Positions 32,098 through 43,849 of a DNA stretch of 64,000 nt are shown here, piece by piece. Where the stretch lies: positions 123,987,896 through 124,051,895 of the forward strand of contig OX328123.1 in assembly GCA_946811695.1 (NCBI GenBank), in the 5' to 3' direction. The notes below the pieces were generated by a model that worked only from the letters and a program-made list of their open reading frames with translations, did not search any database and had not been told where the DNA came from. The position numbers were made by a program, and so were the translations under genes. Source of the DNA: Gonocerus acuteangulatus. Taxonomy: Eukaryota; Arthropoda; Insecta; Hemiptera; Coreidae. Within the stretch, counting starts at the first letter, position 1. Every line of letters starts with the position of its first letter.

Positions 32098-32890
32098 CAA
32101 CTAGCTGAATGCCCGTGCTTCGTCACGGCAGATAAGTAGTTATTTTATTCCGTTAAATAATGTATCATCAAAATTAACGCTACTATATAATTGTTTGCAG
32201 TTGATTATAGCATGGTTCCCGTCATACTATATGTTATTCATCATAATCAAATTATAATGTTTCTGACACTGGGGTGCTCTGGACCACTGTCAACTAACAG
32301 ATAACCTAGAGATTACCCGTTATCTATAGGTTACCAGTAATAGGAGTTTTACCAATACAGGTCACAATTTGTTGTAAATAATAAATTAAAACTTTATGAG
32401 TCTAAGATGTCATTTGACCCATTATATTTGCGAGCATTACCAAGAAGTGCTCTGACTGGGGGTGCTGATGGGTGAGGAGGCTGTTCAAAGGTTCGGGACA
32501 TTATTACCTCGGATAGACCATCATAAGGTATAGCTTAAACTCTATGACGGACAAAATCACAGTTTATTTCCAGTAATTCAAGGTCTGCCACCGGAATTTA
32601 AATGAAACGCTAATAAAAATAATATCATGAAATAGATACAGTACGGTAGCAGCTTACCTGTTAAAGTCCTAGCAACGCATGCCGCCTAGGCGTGCATGCT
32701 CTCATTATAACCAACTAAAAATTCAAACCCCTCTACAAATGCTTAAAATTTTGAATATCTCAAAAAATCCTTTCATAGAGAGTGTTTACATCCTAAAGGG
32801 AGTGTCCATGCAATATTTCAGATTTTTCTTTGAAGTGTTTTGGGCTAGGCGATGATAGGTCAGTGAGTCAATGAGTGAGTGGTATTTTAC
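32098..32890 (+). repeat. Non-autonomous repeat starting ACTAGCTGAATGCCCG
   Basis: The start, ACTAGCTGAATGCCCGTGC then TTCGTCACGG, and the end, TTTGGGCTAGGCGATGATAG then GTCAGTGAGTCAATGAGTGA, match the two ends of a repeat class common in invertebrates, usually linked to RTE-type LINEs. No coding frame lies between. The middle (32270-32350) has diverged copies of a GATAACC/TAGAGATTACC motif. Confidence 0.55.
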
Positions 32891-33289
32891 AAATATTTAG
32901 TAGATTGAAATTTTAGAGAGAAAAAACTAATAATAAAAGTAATATCGTATTCATTTATTTTTTATTTGTTCACAAATACATGAGAATTATTTTAAATTAA
33001 AGTCTTTCATTAAAGTTGAATAAAAAGTAGTAGAATTACTTCGAAAATAATTATGAAAAAATTACATACCAATTTCATCTCGAATAATTCTCACTTATTA
33101 TTGAAATTATCACAAAAAATTAATGATATTTATTTGTTATTTTTCCCACTAAATTACATTTTAAAATTGAGAGCTAACCTCAGTTCTGAGTATACCGTTG
33201 GAAAGCTAATTACATTTTACAACTTTTGTGAGATTCAGCAGTTATCAGGTTTTTTTATTTTTTTTTTTAAGAGTAGAAATTCTGATTGT

Positions 33290-33600
33290 TGCTAACTTGA
33301 CTTTTTTATTATTATAAACTTCTTGAAAAGTTTGACGAAGACACTTATAAACATTGAAAGTGCATTAACGTTAAAGAAAATGTAATGCAAATTTCAGAGA
33401 GCAATGAAAAATGACAAGTAAAAGCAGAGAAATTCTCTGAGATAATATGTTTTTTGTTTTTTACGAGAAACACGGGTTAAGCGGGCTAAATAACAACTAG
33501 AACGGCATATAAAAACAAAACAAAAAAAAACAGATAGAAACCTGCGGTTGGTAGAATTTAATTACTTCTGTGACACACCCTGTATATCATTTTAGTTAAA
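33290..33600 (-). repeat. Dispersed repeat family F, copy 2
   Basis: On the minus strand it begins TACAGGGTGTGTCACAGAAG and includes CTGAAATTTGCATTACATTT, shared with 46.17 kb. Confidence 0.5.
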
Positions 33601-33609
33601 ATAAATAAA

Positions 33610-34205
33610 AGAATATAAAAGTATAAAAGAAAATACAGGAATAAGAAAAGTCGAACAAATAAAAATTGAGTAAAGTGAGACAATAATCCAATGCATAACC
33701 ACATCCCTAAAAAAAATAAGTAAAATCCAAGAACTTCAATTAAGAAAAAAAATACCCATCTATTCGTTAATAAAAATAGAAAGCTAGTTCTGTCAAAATG
33801 CTAAACGATAGTTTTGAATAAATAGTCTACATACAATGTTGATATAATTAGTAGGTATCATCTTTTCGAGTGGTAAGAATCTGGAACCTGGACTAGTAGA
33901 AATGATATTGTCGTTTTAGTCTAATTGATCACTTCCCTGAATAAAAAATCTAACAGGAATTTGGAAGGTTTTGTTCCTCATTCTTTATTAATTGTAAGAT
34001 TCCGCCTCTTAACGGTGTATGTTTACAGGACATCAATCAAAGCCAGCCCCTTATTAGGGTGACACCACTTGGTGTGTTTCCTCCCGTCTCAAGCTTTATC
34101 AGAACTTAGAACTTAGATAAAGATACATTTCGGTTAGTAATCTTAGTCAGTCGGTACCTGATCACATTGGGCGCCAGCATGCCCCTGCTTTTGCATATTG
34201 CTTTT
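33610..34205. other. No recognised gene
   Basis: AT-rich sequence without motifs or repeats that I can assign. Confidence 0.5.
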
Positions 34206-34209
34206 GAAA

Positions 34210-34345
34210 TGTATCTTTCTTTTTTTTTTCTTTTTTTTTCTTACAGCGCTTCTGCGTTTATAAAATTATTGCCGGGCTATCTATTGGTTACCACCATTAC
34301 TAAACATCCACGGTGCCGCAGGGAATTTTTTCAAAGGACTCCGAA
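34210..34345 (-). mobile_element. SINE relic (body and tail)
   Basis: Minus strand: GGTGCCGCAGG region, CACCGTGGATGTTTAG, GGTGGTAACCAATAGATAG, CCCGGC, then a degenerate GCGCTGTAAG tail with A-rich run. Same body order as the 31.1-kb SINE; the head is lost. Confidence 0.6.
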
Positions 34346-34374
34346 ATGGAAGAATATAAATCATAACAAAAGAA

Positions 34375-34640
34375 TGTTCGGACCAAGAGAGTTTTTATGT
34401 GTTTTTGGGTTCGGTTAAGCCAAATCCGGTTTCAGAAAACCCCCCAACACTTCTCGTTTAGGCCCAACCCTAAAAACTCATAATTTAGGTTATTTTACCC
34501 TATAATATTGTAATTCGAGTCGTTAACCAAAATAAACGCTTTTTTTGTGATCAACCGTTCAATGCTCAAAAATACAATTTTTTTGAGATCTCAACGAACT
34601 CAATTGGGCCAGTACGAGCCAAGTTAGAGCCTTTTGGATA
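34375..34640 (+). repeat. Dispersed repeat family C, copy 1
   Basis: GTTCGGACCAAGAGAG, TTAGGCCCAACCCTAAA and AACTCATAATTTAGG recur in the same order at 44072-44340. About 75-80% similar by eye; no coding frame. Confidence 0.65.
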
Positions 34641-34644
34641 TATG

Positions 34645-35423
34645 ACTTTTTGGATCTATGATTTTTTTGCATTTTTGCTTCTTTAAGTATTTAACACATT
34701 TTCATTACACATCGAAGTATATTAAAATACAATATGACTTATTCATTGATTTATACAAATAATTAAATATATATCCATGGTAGCGCGCCAAGCCAAGCCC
34801 CCGCCTATGCAACCTGTGTGCATTTTATACGAATTATTAGAGCCGACTTCACCCTCTCATAACTTTGAACCAGTTAAAGATAAACTAATGAAGTTTTACG
34901 CAGGTATTATACTAATAGATGCGAGTAAAAATGGAAAGTTTCATAATTCTACATTCAAGCATATCTGAGATATAGGCGATGAAAATTATTAGACACTTCC
35001 CGAAAAGCTAGAGACTTGAAATTTGGCAGGGTGATGGATATTATGGCGTATTAAATGAAAAATCTAAACATCATGAAAAGTTGAGTTCGACTCGGCAGTG
35101 TCCGTTTAGAACTTGTTGTTCCCATCAATCCTTCCGAAATCCATCATGTGGGGTATCAAATGAATCTTGGTCTCAGTAAGGAGAACCTAAAACTTGAGGG
35201 AAAGATCCGAAAATACAAAAAAGTAGAGTTGTTGCATTTTTCCTGGGTTTTACGTATATAAAAGCAAAAATCCTTAACAAACAGCTCGACACACTGCCAA
35301 GCATCATGCCCCTGCGTCATCCTCCTTAACCAAACGTTGATGGTGCCAACTGAAAATTCACTTAATAAAAGTATTCCCCCCCAAAAACAATAACGTCGAA
35401 AACATGCCATCCTACTTATTTGT
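34645..35423. other. No recognised gene
   Basis: Unassigned. Open frames at 34777-34968 and 35156-35410 have no recognisable motif. Confidence 0.45.
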
Positions 35424-35643
35424 GCATTTACAACTTGGCCAGTTTTCGTTAAATGATGACCGTTTTAACTTATATACCGTTCATAAAATCCCGATCGTTT
35501 AAAGTCATAATAACCCTGAAGAGTTTATAATAACCGCGAATCGTTATCCTAAGGGTCTGAATTTTTAAATGCCAGAAATTTTATAACAAATCCGATCGTC
35601 ATAGCAACCATCATTTAACGAAAACTGGCCAAGTTGTAAATGC
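35424..35643. mobile_element. 220-bp MITE with 35-bp terminal inverted repeats
   Basis: The left end starts GCATTTACAACTTGGCCAG and continues through GTTAAATGATG; the right end is its exact reverse complement over about 35 bp. The core is non-coding. TSD is unclear, so the superfamily is not assigned. Confidence 0.85.
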
Positions 35644-36404
35644 TCAATTAAGTAAGAGAGTATTATTAGGTATTGTCCCAATATTATGATATCACAACTT
35701 TCATAAGCAAACTGGAACTTGGCCTCTTTTTTTCAACGTTTGTTTGTCTTTTGGGGGGGGGTGTATATGTAGATATTGGTGACCTAAATATATATTTTTA
35801 ATTAATTAATATTTTTGGTTTAATGATCTAGCCTTAAACCTGCTGAATAAAATATATATCATCTTATTTACCTTATTTTTTAATTTGATCTGTATTGCAG
35901 CTCAGAAGCGGAATTCTGTATGTAAAACTAGATAAGAAGGACTGTTTATTATCTTTGTTCCTGAGAAGATCCTAGTTTCATTGTTGATATAGAGGAATAC
36001 GGGTGAAGGTTGCACTAACCACCTTGACAGTAGATTTGATAATAGCAGTACGAGTAGAAGTCAAGGCCAAAATCCTCGATATTTCTTCTCAGCTGATAGT
36101 TGTGAAAGTCCATGAAATTGTATCATTTAAATGCATTTTTTTTTATGAATTCTTCATTTTATTGCCTCAAAAATCTTAAAAGTAAATTAATTTCAACATT
36201 TTATGTCATCTTAAAGAAAATTACTATAAAAATATTTGTTGTATACTGTATTTTTCATTGTATTTCTTTTTGATCCGGCATTTTTCTGTGTATTTATAAA
36301 GTTCTTTTTCAACAGATTTTATGATAACATAAAAAGTGTGAGGCTTACATAGTCGGAGCTTCTTCGTCAGTAGGTGAATGTATTATGTAAGTGCTGAGGT
36401 ACTA

Positions 36405-36440
36405 TTTTTACAACACATCTACATCTTGGCTGTTAGCGCC
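36405..36440 (-). repeat. SINE tail fragment beside a foldback element
   Basis: Minus strand GGCGCTAACAGCCAAGATGT then AGATGTGTTGTAAAAA, the common SINE tail with stem decay. The element at 36441 interrupts it immediately after GGCGC's partner strand. Confidence 0.6.
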
Positions 36441-36994
36441 GCACAGTGGGGCCACACGACATTTCCTGTTTCAAAAAAGGCTACTGACTCTAAATCTTAA
36501 CCGATTTCAATGCCTTTTTTTTAATGAAAGCTAATCAAATTTAGAACAACTTTGCCTAGCCAGATTTTTGTATCCCTTGTTTATTAAATTGCGTGAAAAT
36601 AATTCACGAACTTTTACAATTAAACATAAAATAATATTTTATTTTTTATCTTACTTAATATCAGCACTGATATCGTTGAAATTAAGCATTCACATCCTGA
36701 TTAGACTTGGAAAAATCAGACTATCACAACTTCAAAACGTAAATTTATCTCAATTCAACAAAGAGATTTATTGAAATAATATGATTTTTGAATAATTTGA
36801 AAATAGAGTATCTTTTTTTTTCCAAGTCTAATCAAGATTTCGATTTTCAACAATACAAGTTAGATGAAAAATGAAAAAAATATTTTATGTTCAATTGTTT
36901 GAGTTCGTGAATTATTTACACGTGATTTAATAAACAGGGGAAACAAAAATCAAAAATCTGGCTAGACAAAGTTATTTCAACTTTTATTAGCTTT

Positions 36995-37033
<39 letters not shown>

Positions 37034-37102
37034 TGAAATAGGTTAAGATTTAGCGGCATTGGCCTTGTTTGAAACACGAAATATCGTTTTACCCCACTGT
37101 GC
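36441..37102. mobile_element. 662-bp foldback element, nested in a SINE relic
   Basis: Ends GCACAGTGGGG and CCCCACTGTGC, flanked on both sides by GCC (36438-36440, 37103-37105). Nearly the whole 330-bp arms are complementary with divergence. For example TTAGACTTGGAAAAA/CCAAGTCTAA lies near the centre, and GATTTTTG and AATTCACGAAC are mirrored. An A run (37000-37028) has expanded in the right arm. CACAGTGG-type ends occur in several cut-and-paste superfamilies, so I do not assign one. The long ORF at 36997-37215 is an arm by-product. Confidence 0.8.
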
Positions 37103-37109
37103 GCCATAG

Positions 37110-37940
37110 CTATGTACTGGTTCATCCATACAGATTTTTTTATGTAGTCCTTCGATGAAAAACTCAACCAGTGAAAACTCCCGCCATGTGTTCTTGAATA
37201 AACCTCTCTGGCCAATTTTAGATTTTTGCCATAATCTTCAATATGATATCATACCTATTCAGGGCAATCAGCTATATCTTTGATTCAGTTGTACCTGCTT
37301 TCTATATAGATTAATAAAATACAGAAACAAGAAAAGTTAAGCTAATGAGATGAAAATCCACCGAAAAGTGGCTTTCTGATGGAAGCGAGCCACGTAGTAA
37401 TCTATTTTCACTGAAATGAAGGTTGGTGCCCAAACTCCACAGTCAAGAATATTTATTGTATGCGGACAGCATTTTCAGTAAGTCTTATCTTGTTCCATTA
37501 AGATTTTGTAGGTGAAGGCGTTCTAGCGACTCTGTGGATTGCTCGGCATCAAAGCAAACCCAGTGAGAACCACCTCAGTCCACAGACATTAGCTTTCAGC
37601 TGTTAAGAATTGGCAGAATGATTATGAAGACGCTCTGTGAATATTAAATAAATTACATTTTCGATAGATTTAAACCTTCTCCAGATTTAATGGCCTAGTT
37701 AATATTTATTATAAAACCACATTATCGAACTCTGTTAGTTGCTACATTTTCAAATCTTTATCTTTAACAAAATTAACATGCTATACAGGAAGGGGGTCCT
37801 TCTGCTCCTGAGCCCATCCCGGTTTTGGGAGTTGCAAGTATACCTGCAAAGATTAAACTCAGGCGAATGAAGTTTTGTGGTGATGACGCTTCTCCCCAGT
37901 GTGTTGTAGGTTCTCGTAACCAGATCCCGGGATGATTTTA
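37110..37940. other. No recognised gene
   Basis: May begin with the rest of the SINE split by the foldback element (37103-37130). Nothing further is recognised. Confidence 0.45.
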
Positions 37941-37946
37941 TATATA

Positions 37947-38522
37947 TACTAGCTGTTCCCTGGCGTGCCATACTATACCTACTGTCTACCTATGACACTC
38001 CCGTATCAAAATCTACCTGTATACCAAGTTACGTCGAAATCGGTCAAACTGTGTGAATTTCAAGTAATTCGTAAAGCAGCTGACAGAGGCCAGCACCAAA
38101 GCCTGCGAGTAGATAGCTTTAATCAAATAAAGGCCAGCACTCCTGAGTTAGACAGTAACTGTTGAAATAAACCACATTACATGATTATACAATGATGTAA
38201 AGTCATCAATGAGATTGAGTTATTTTAATTATCAACAACATCAAAAAATAAATTGTTAGACATTATTCAAAATGGCCGAAGTAATTCGTGAAGCAGCCAA
38301 CAGACGCCAGCACCACAGCCTGCGAGTAGATAGCTCTTATCAAAGAAAGAAATCTTTTAACCAAATTTTGAAATTTGACTATTTTGACCAAGCCTAGGAA
38401 ATTCCCCGTATCAAGACCTACCTTTGTGCCACGTTTGGTCAAAATCGGTCAAACGGTGTGAATTTGTATAAGGAACAAACAGACAAATAGGTAAACAGAC
38501 TGACAAACAACCAGACGGACAG

Positions 38523-38579
<57 letters not shown>
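37947..38579 (+). repeat. Family A repeat with internal duplication and (TA)n
   Basis: Head ACTAGCTGTTCCCTGGCG, a partial unit (to about 38060), a 219-bp insertion or duplication, then a complete unit (38390-38520) and (TA)n (38527-38578). A segment of about 65 bp, AAGTAATTCGT then AAGCAGC, then CCTGCGAGTAGATAGCT, occurs at 38060-38125 and again at 38279-38345 (about 85-90% alike). Confidence 0.7.
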
Positions 38580-38582
<3 letters not shown>

Positions 38583-39542
38583 ATGGAAGATCAGAGAGAA
38601 GCTTTAAGAATCCCTTCAGAACCTCATTTGAACTCAGAACCAGGAATGTTATCCAGTCAAAAATCAGCTATGTACGAAAATGCTCCTAGAAGTTATGCAA
38701 AAACCGCAGCTAGCAGAGGCCCATTATCAAGACGTTAGTATGCTGTAGTTCTAGAATCAGTTAAAGGTATTAAACAAGGGGAATATTTATCGAAAATAGC
38801 AGACTTAGCAGATCCAATAACTATTCGTTTTGCTTCAAGAATTTCCAATAATAGATTCTGTGTTCATTTTAATTCAAAAGATGCAGCTGATAAGTTTACA
38901 AGTTCTTATAGCTCCATTACTATAAAAGGCCACACTATTCAAGTGAGGCCCTTGGTTAGTCCAGCTAAGAGAATAATTATATCCAATGCCTGTCCAACTA
39001 TTCCCAATGAAGATATTGAGGATTATCTCGTCAATCTAGGCATTAGACTAAAATCTCGTGTCTCATTCCTTAAAGTTGGAGGTGATGATCCTAGACTTAG
39101 TCATGTTCTGAGCTATCGAAGGCAGGTGTATATAGACCAGGAAGATTTAGACAAAGTTCCTAAATGGCTTGTTCTAACCTCTGAAGGTCAAAAAAGAAAA
39201 ATATTCCTAAACGAAGATGTTATCATTTGCTATTTATGTAGAATTGGTGGGCACATAGCAGCTGACTGTGCTCAGGCTGATGTAGCAGATGAAGTAGCAG
39301 ATGATCTAGTCGTTGAGACGGAGCAGCAGCCCCTTGAAAAGCCCAAAGAAGAAGAGTTTCCCCTCCTCAATCCGGAAAACGAGAACAGATCCAAAAATAA
39401 ACAACAAGAGATAGAAAATGGAGCCCCTATGGTTAACCCGAGTGTACATGATAGTAGTTTCGTTGCCAATGGAAACAAATCATATGACCTAAAGATTTCT
39501 AACATTGCTAAGCCAGTTCAAACTAACCTGAAAACAAAGTAG
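38583..39542 (+). pseudogene. LINE ORF1 (Gag-like, one CCHC knuckle) with a stop codon
   Basis: From ATG 38583 to TAA-type end at 39542 the frame is open apart from TAG at 38736-38738. The second half (about 200 residues) has a domain with RIIISNACPTIPNEDIEDYL, HVLSYRRQVYI and one zinc knuckle CYLCRIGGHIAADC, then an acidic stretch. This is the arrangement of Gag-like ORF1 proteins of arthropod LINEs, which bind element RNA. It has one knuckle, against three in the other LINE here. Confidence 0.82.
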
Positions 39543-42500
39543 CTCTCTAACCGTTAAAGGTTACAAAATATATCGTAAGGATTGAATATGTTCTAGAAAA
39601 TGGGGTGGAGTCGCAGTTCTAGTCAGAGATGATGTTTACAGTGAACAAGTTTCCTTATCAACAGATCTAGAAGCAATCGCTGTTAAATTATACATGCCAA
39701 ATCCAATCACAGTCTGCAATATTCCTCAAAGTCAAACCATTTCTTATTCTCAGTTACAGAATCTAATTGACCAATTACCTAGACCATGTGCTCTTCTTGG
39801 ATTTCAACGCTAATTCACCTGCTTGGGGATTGGACAAATCAGATGGTAGGGGACAGATCGTAGTGAAACTCGTAGAACAAAATAGTCACCTAGCGATATT
39901 GAATGATGGATCTTCTACTCACTTTGTTGCGAGAGATGGTTCTTTCTCGGCCATCGATCTCAGCATTGTTAACTGTCGGCTTCTTCCAGACTGCAATTGG
40001 ACAGTGTTACAGGATCTTCACGGAAGTGACCACTTCCCCATTCGACTTACTATTACAAATTCTATAGACTCATATCAAGTAAACGTTTCAGAAATATCTT
40101 ATCGCTGGAAATTCAACCTAGCTAATTCGGAAAATTATCAGAGAAATATTTCGCAAGCAATAGGCACTTTATCAGGAAACAATATTAATGAAAAACTCAG
40201 AAATTTTAATAAATCCATTATAGAATCAGCAGAGATGAGCATTCCTAAAAGCAGACCAACCAAAAGAAAAAGACTAATGCCTTGGTGGAATAATGAGTGC
40301 TATGAAGCAGTGAAGCCGAAAAAGAAAGCTTTGAACAAATACAGACGAACCAAAAGGATTGAAGACTGTATTGAGTTCAAAAAGCTCAGAGCTATAGCCA
40401 ACAAAACCATAAAGGAAAGTAAGAAAAAGTCATGGTTGGCCTTTACTGAATCAATCAATTCTGAAACTTCTATAGCACAGATTTGGGCAAAAATTAGATC
40501 TATTCAAGGTAAAAAAAGTTCATCAATTATTACAGGTATAAAAATAGAAGACACAGTAATAACTGAACCACAACAAATAGTAAATAACCTTGGCCAACAT
40601 TTTGAAGAGAAGTCCAGCTCCAGCAATTACGAGAAGACTTTTCTAGAGAGAAGAAAAGAATTTGCCGATCCTCTACTGTCCATCGACTCGTTCAATAATG
40701 AATATTATAATGCATTCTTTTCACTACAGGAACTTGATGAAACACTACTTACCTGCAAGAGCCAATCAGCTCCCGGTCCCGACCACATGCCATACGAACT
40801 CCTTAAAAAATTGCCAGAAAAAGCAAAGATTATCTTACTAGACATGTACAATGAAATCTGGAGACAGGGGACCATCCCCAAATTATGGAACACGGCTATC
40901 ATACATCCCATTAAGAAACAAACTAATGCTTTACTTCTGAATGACTTCCGACCAATCTCCCTTCTTTGTTGTAGTTCGAAAATCATGGAGAAGATGGTGA
41001 ACAGGCGGCTGATTGAAACACTAGAGAAAATGGAGAAGACAGACCCTCGGCAATGCGGCTTCCGAAACTCCCATTCTACAGTGGATCAATTAGTACTCCT
41101 CGAATCCTACATTCAAAATGCATTCTCTAATAATCAGCATGTTATATCCATCTTTGTTGATATAGAGAAGGCCTATGACATGATGTGGCGAGGCAGGGTC
41201 TTAGCCATACTAAAATCTTGGGGTTTTAATGGAAGAATAATGAAGTATTTGGAAGCCTTTCTTACAGAGCGATTATTTCATGTTAGAATAAACCACTCAA
41301 TTTCTGCAATATTTCAACAGGAGAATGGGACTCCGCAGGGTTCTCCACTGAGTGTAACTCCATTCCTAGTGGCCATCAATGATATTTGTTTGACAAACAT
41401 CAATGATGTTTTGCCGATGATTTCGTATTCTACTTTGCACATGAGTCAATGGAATTTATACAATGGAAGCTTCAAAATGCAATTAATAATCTTTTATTAT
41501 GGTGTGAATTAACTGGATTCAAAATTTCCTTTGCAAAAACTCGTGGTGTCCATTTCTGTCGTAAGAGGAAATGTAGATTAAATCCAAATTTAATGGCAGC
41601 TGGGAAACCTATTTTATTTTCAGATACAATTAAGTTTTTAGGCCTAATAATTGATCGACGACTAACCTGATCAGAACACTTCAAAGATCTCAGATTCCAG
41701 TGTCTAAAAAGGATGAATATTCTGAAGGTAGCTTCCAACAGAAACTGGGGAAGTGATCGATCAACCCTCCTCTACCTGTACAGAACATTGATCCGATCGA
41801 AATTAGACTATGGTTCTGTAGTATATAGCTCTGCTTCGACCAGGACATTGAACATCCTTAACGTCGTCCACAATGCTGGAATTAGAATTTCCACCGGAGC
41901 CTTCAGAACAACTCCAGTCGAAAGCATGTATGTTGAGAGTGGCGAACCTTCTCTGGAAATCCGACGTTCCATCTTAACTCTCTCCTAAGCCAGCAAGATA
42001 TATAGCAATCCGAGCCACATAGTATTCTCGTTGCTGAACAAGCCAGGACGAGTAGGTTTTAGAGGACGTTTAGAAAATTTAATTGAACATCTAGGAGCCG
42101 AGAGATTAACTCCAGTAGAAGAAAGCATCCATCTTTATCCATCCTGGTATCCAGTGAGCATTATAGTGGATCTTAGCCTCCATCAAACTACCAAACAGGA
42201 CATCAACCCCATGATACTCCACGCAATGCTCAGGGAACGTCAAGACATATACGAGAAGAGAACGTGGATATGCACAGACGCCTCAAAAACAGTGGACTCT
42301 ATTTGTGGTTGTGCATGGACTATAAACGGAGTTGTAAAGAAGTGCACACTTCGCCGTGAAAATTCTATTTATACATCTGAAATGTACTCAATATTCCGGG
42401 CGATAAATGATGCTCTCGCTTCGTCTGAAGACAGTTTTATAATAGCCACAGACTCCTTTAGTTGCCTACAAAGCCTGAGCAAACCCGGAGTCAAGAAATT

Positions 42501-42840
42501 TTGGCTTGCAAATAAAGTAACTGCCACACTGAGGAACTGGAGCAAGAGCATCATTTTCATTTGGGTGCCATCACATATGGGCATAATAGGAAACGAGCAA
42601 GCTGACGAAGAAGCCAAGAATGCATTACAGGACTCAGTCAGGCTAGAACCATTCCACTCTCAAACCCCCCTACATGTTCTCCATGCGACAATGCTCCCCT
42701 CACTGTGGAACACATTCTCACTGAATGCCACCAATTTACAGAGCAGAGGAAAAATTGGAAACTGGAGAGACATCTATCAGAATTATTGGGAGAAGACTCA
42801 AGAAGTTTAAACAACATTTTAGAATTTTTAAAAGAAATCA
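39543..42840 (+). pseudogene. LINE ORF2 (EN-RT-RNase H), multiple lesions
   Basis: About 60 N-terminal endonuclease codons are missing: ORF1's stop is followed at once by sequence equal to residues after the QETH motif. A frameshift lies near 39800, after which the frame is open to about 41400 (DFNANSPAWG; DLHGSDHFPI; PWWNNECYEA; DIEKAYDMMW; GTPQGSPLS). A second shift follows, with the catalytic box FADDFVFY readable in the next frame. TGA at 41668-41670 replaces the Trp of RLTW, and a stop lies at 41986-41988. RNase H is readable at 42270-42630 (CTDASKT, SEMYSI, ATDSFS, WVPSHMGIIGNEQADEEA). A last shift precedes the zinc tail (CSPCD...TVEHILTECH). It cannot be translated intact. Confidence 0.85.
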
Positions 42841-42869
42841 ACATGTACAGTTTCATATAATTATTTAGT

Positions 42870-42898
42870 CACCGCCAATGACTTTTGTAGAAGCGGTG
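42870..42898 (+). other. LINE 3'-terminal hairpin resembling the SINE tail
   Basis: CACCGC (42870-42875) pairs with GCGGTG (42893-42898) around a 17-nt loop, followed by TAAAACC and AAATAAAT. The right half, TGTAGAAGCGGTGTAAAA, differs from the SINE tail TGTAGATGCGCCGTAAAA at only three positions. The stem stays paired in both. Confidence 0.65.
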
Positions 42899-42928
42899 TA
42901 AAACCATAAAATAAATAAATTAGACGAA

Positions 42929-43061
42929 ATTAGAATTTTGAATAATATGGGCGATTAAATGGAAACCATATTATTCAAAATTCTAATATATGGAGAAATA
43001 TTAGGAATATCGTGATCCAATATACTGTCATAGTTTTACAGTATATTGGATCACAATATTC
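42929..43061. repeat. Two back-to-back near-perfect hairpins
   Basis: Hairpin 1 has arms 42929-42950 and 42966-42987, 22 bp perfect, 15-nt loop. Hairpin 2 has arms 43005-43028 and 43038-43061, 24 bp with one mismatch, 9-nt loop. They are 17 nt apart, directly after the LINE tail, and have unrelated stem sequences. They could be tiny palindromic elements, LINE-end insertion scars or small-RNA precursors; the sequence alone does not decide. Confidence 0.8.
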
Positions 43062-43845
43062 TTGCCGTAGTATTTATCGAATGCTTCATGATTTAGCCTG
43101 TCCTTTTGTTCCTAGTTGCTAAACAAATTGCAAGAAAAATATATAATTATGGCTTATTAAAATACATAACCGACCAGAAGGATTGAATAGTTGCACAATG
43201 AGCTGCAAGGGAGATACAGCGATAAGAGTGGATCCAGCGACCTTGGCGTTGAACTCTGGAAATTTGTAGGCAGGTGACCTTGAAGAATCTGACAACCACC
43301 TTCCCTTTACCGGTTCTGGATTCCTTCTAGGTGGAAATTCCGTTTATCTTCCTACTACCAGAAATAACAATCATTAACGCTCACTAAATCTCAGCCAAAT
43401 AATGTCCAGGTAGGCTTGATTAATATTTTAATTTACCGCATTCTGAAATTGTGTCATGTTACAGACTTCCCATGGAATCCTTATAACTGGTGTGATTGAA
43501 AACGCTCTAACTATAAAGTCTTAATTTTTTGTTCACTAACGTCTTGTTATTTACACAGGAAACTTTATAATATACGATTATTTCATTTGAAAAAATTTTT
43601 TTTTTTCTTTTTCTCGACTTCCGCTAGTTCTTAGGGAACGAGATAGTGAAAATACAATAAAAAAAATATTTAAAAAAAATTCTCATTTTTTATGCCTACC
43701 TAGGTGGAAAAACTCAATTTACTGCTAAAACCATTTAATAAATCCCCTTGGAAAAATATAAATGTGTTTAGTGGAATGAAATTAGCTTATTTAAACGTTA
43801 AACTCTATTTTCTCAGAAGTGGGTTGTGTTATATAAAATTACATG
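43062..43845. other. No recognised gene
   Basis: AT-rich sequence with a T run at 43598-43610; nothing assignable. Confidence 0.5.
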
Positions 43846-43849
43846 ATGA

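Larger units (their letters stand above)
38583..42910 (+). mobile_element. Second EN-RT-RNase H LINE, decayed
   Basis: ORF1 starts 5 bp after a (TA)n tract with no 5' UTR, so the copy is probably 5'-truncated at or near its ORF1 start. It carries ORF1 (38583-39542), a shortened and frame-broken ORF2 (39543-42840) and a 3' hairpin with an AAAT tail (42870-42920). It belongs to the same superfamily as the 17.7-23.4 kb LINE but is a clearly different family. Confidence 0.85.

Noticed and set aside
42929..43061. Calling the twin hairpins microRNA genes
   Set aside because: Stems are almost perfectly paired with short loops and no flanking lower stem; without small-RNA data a palindromic repeat is as likely.
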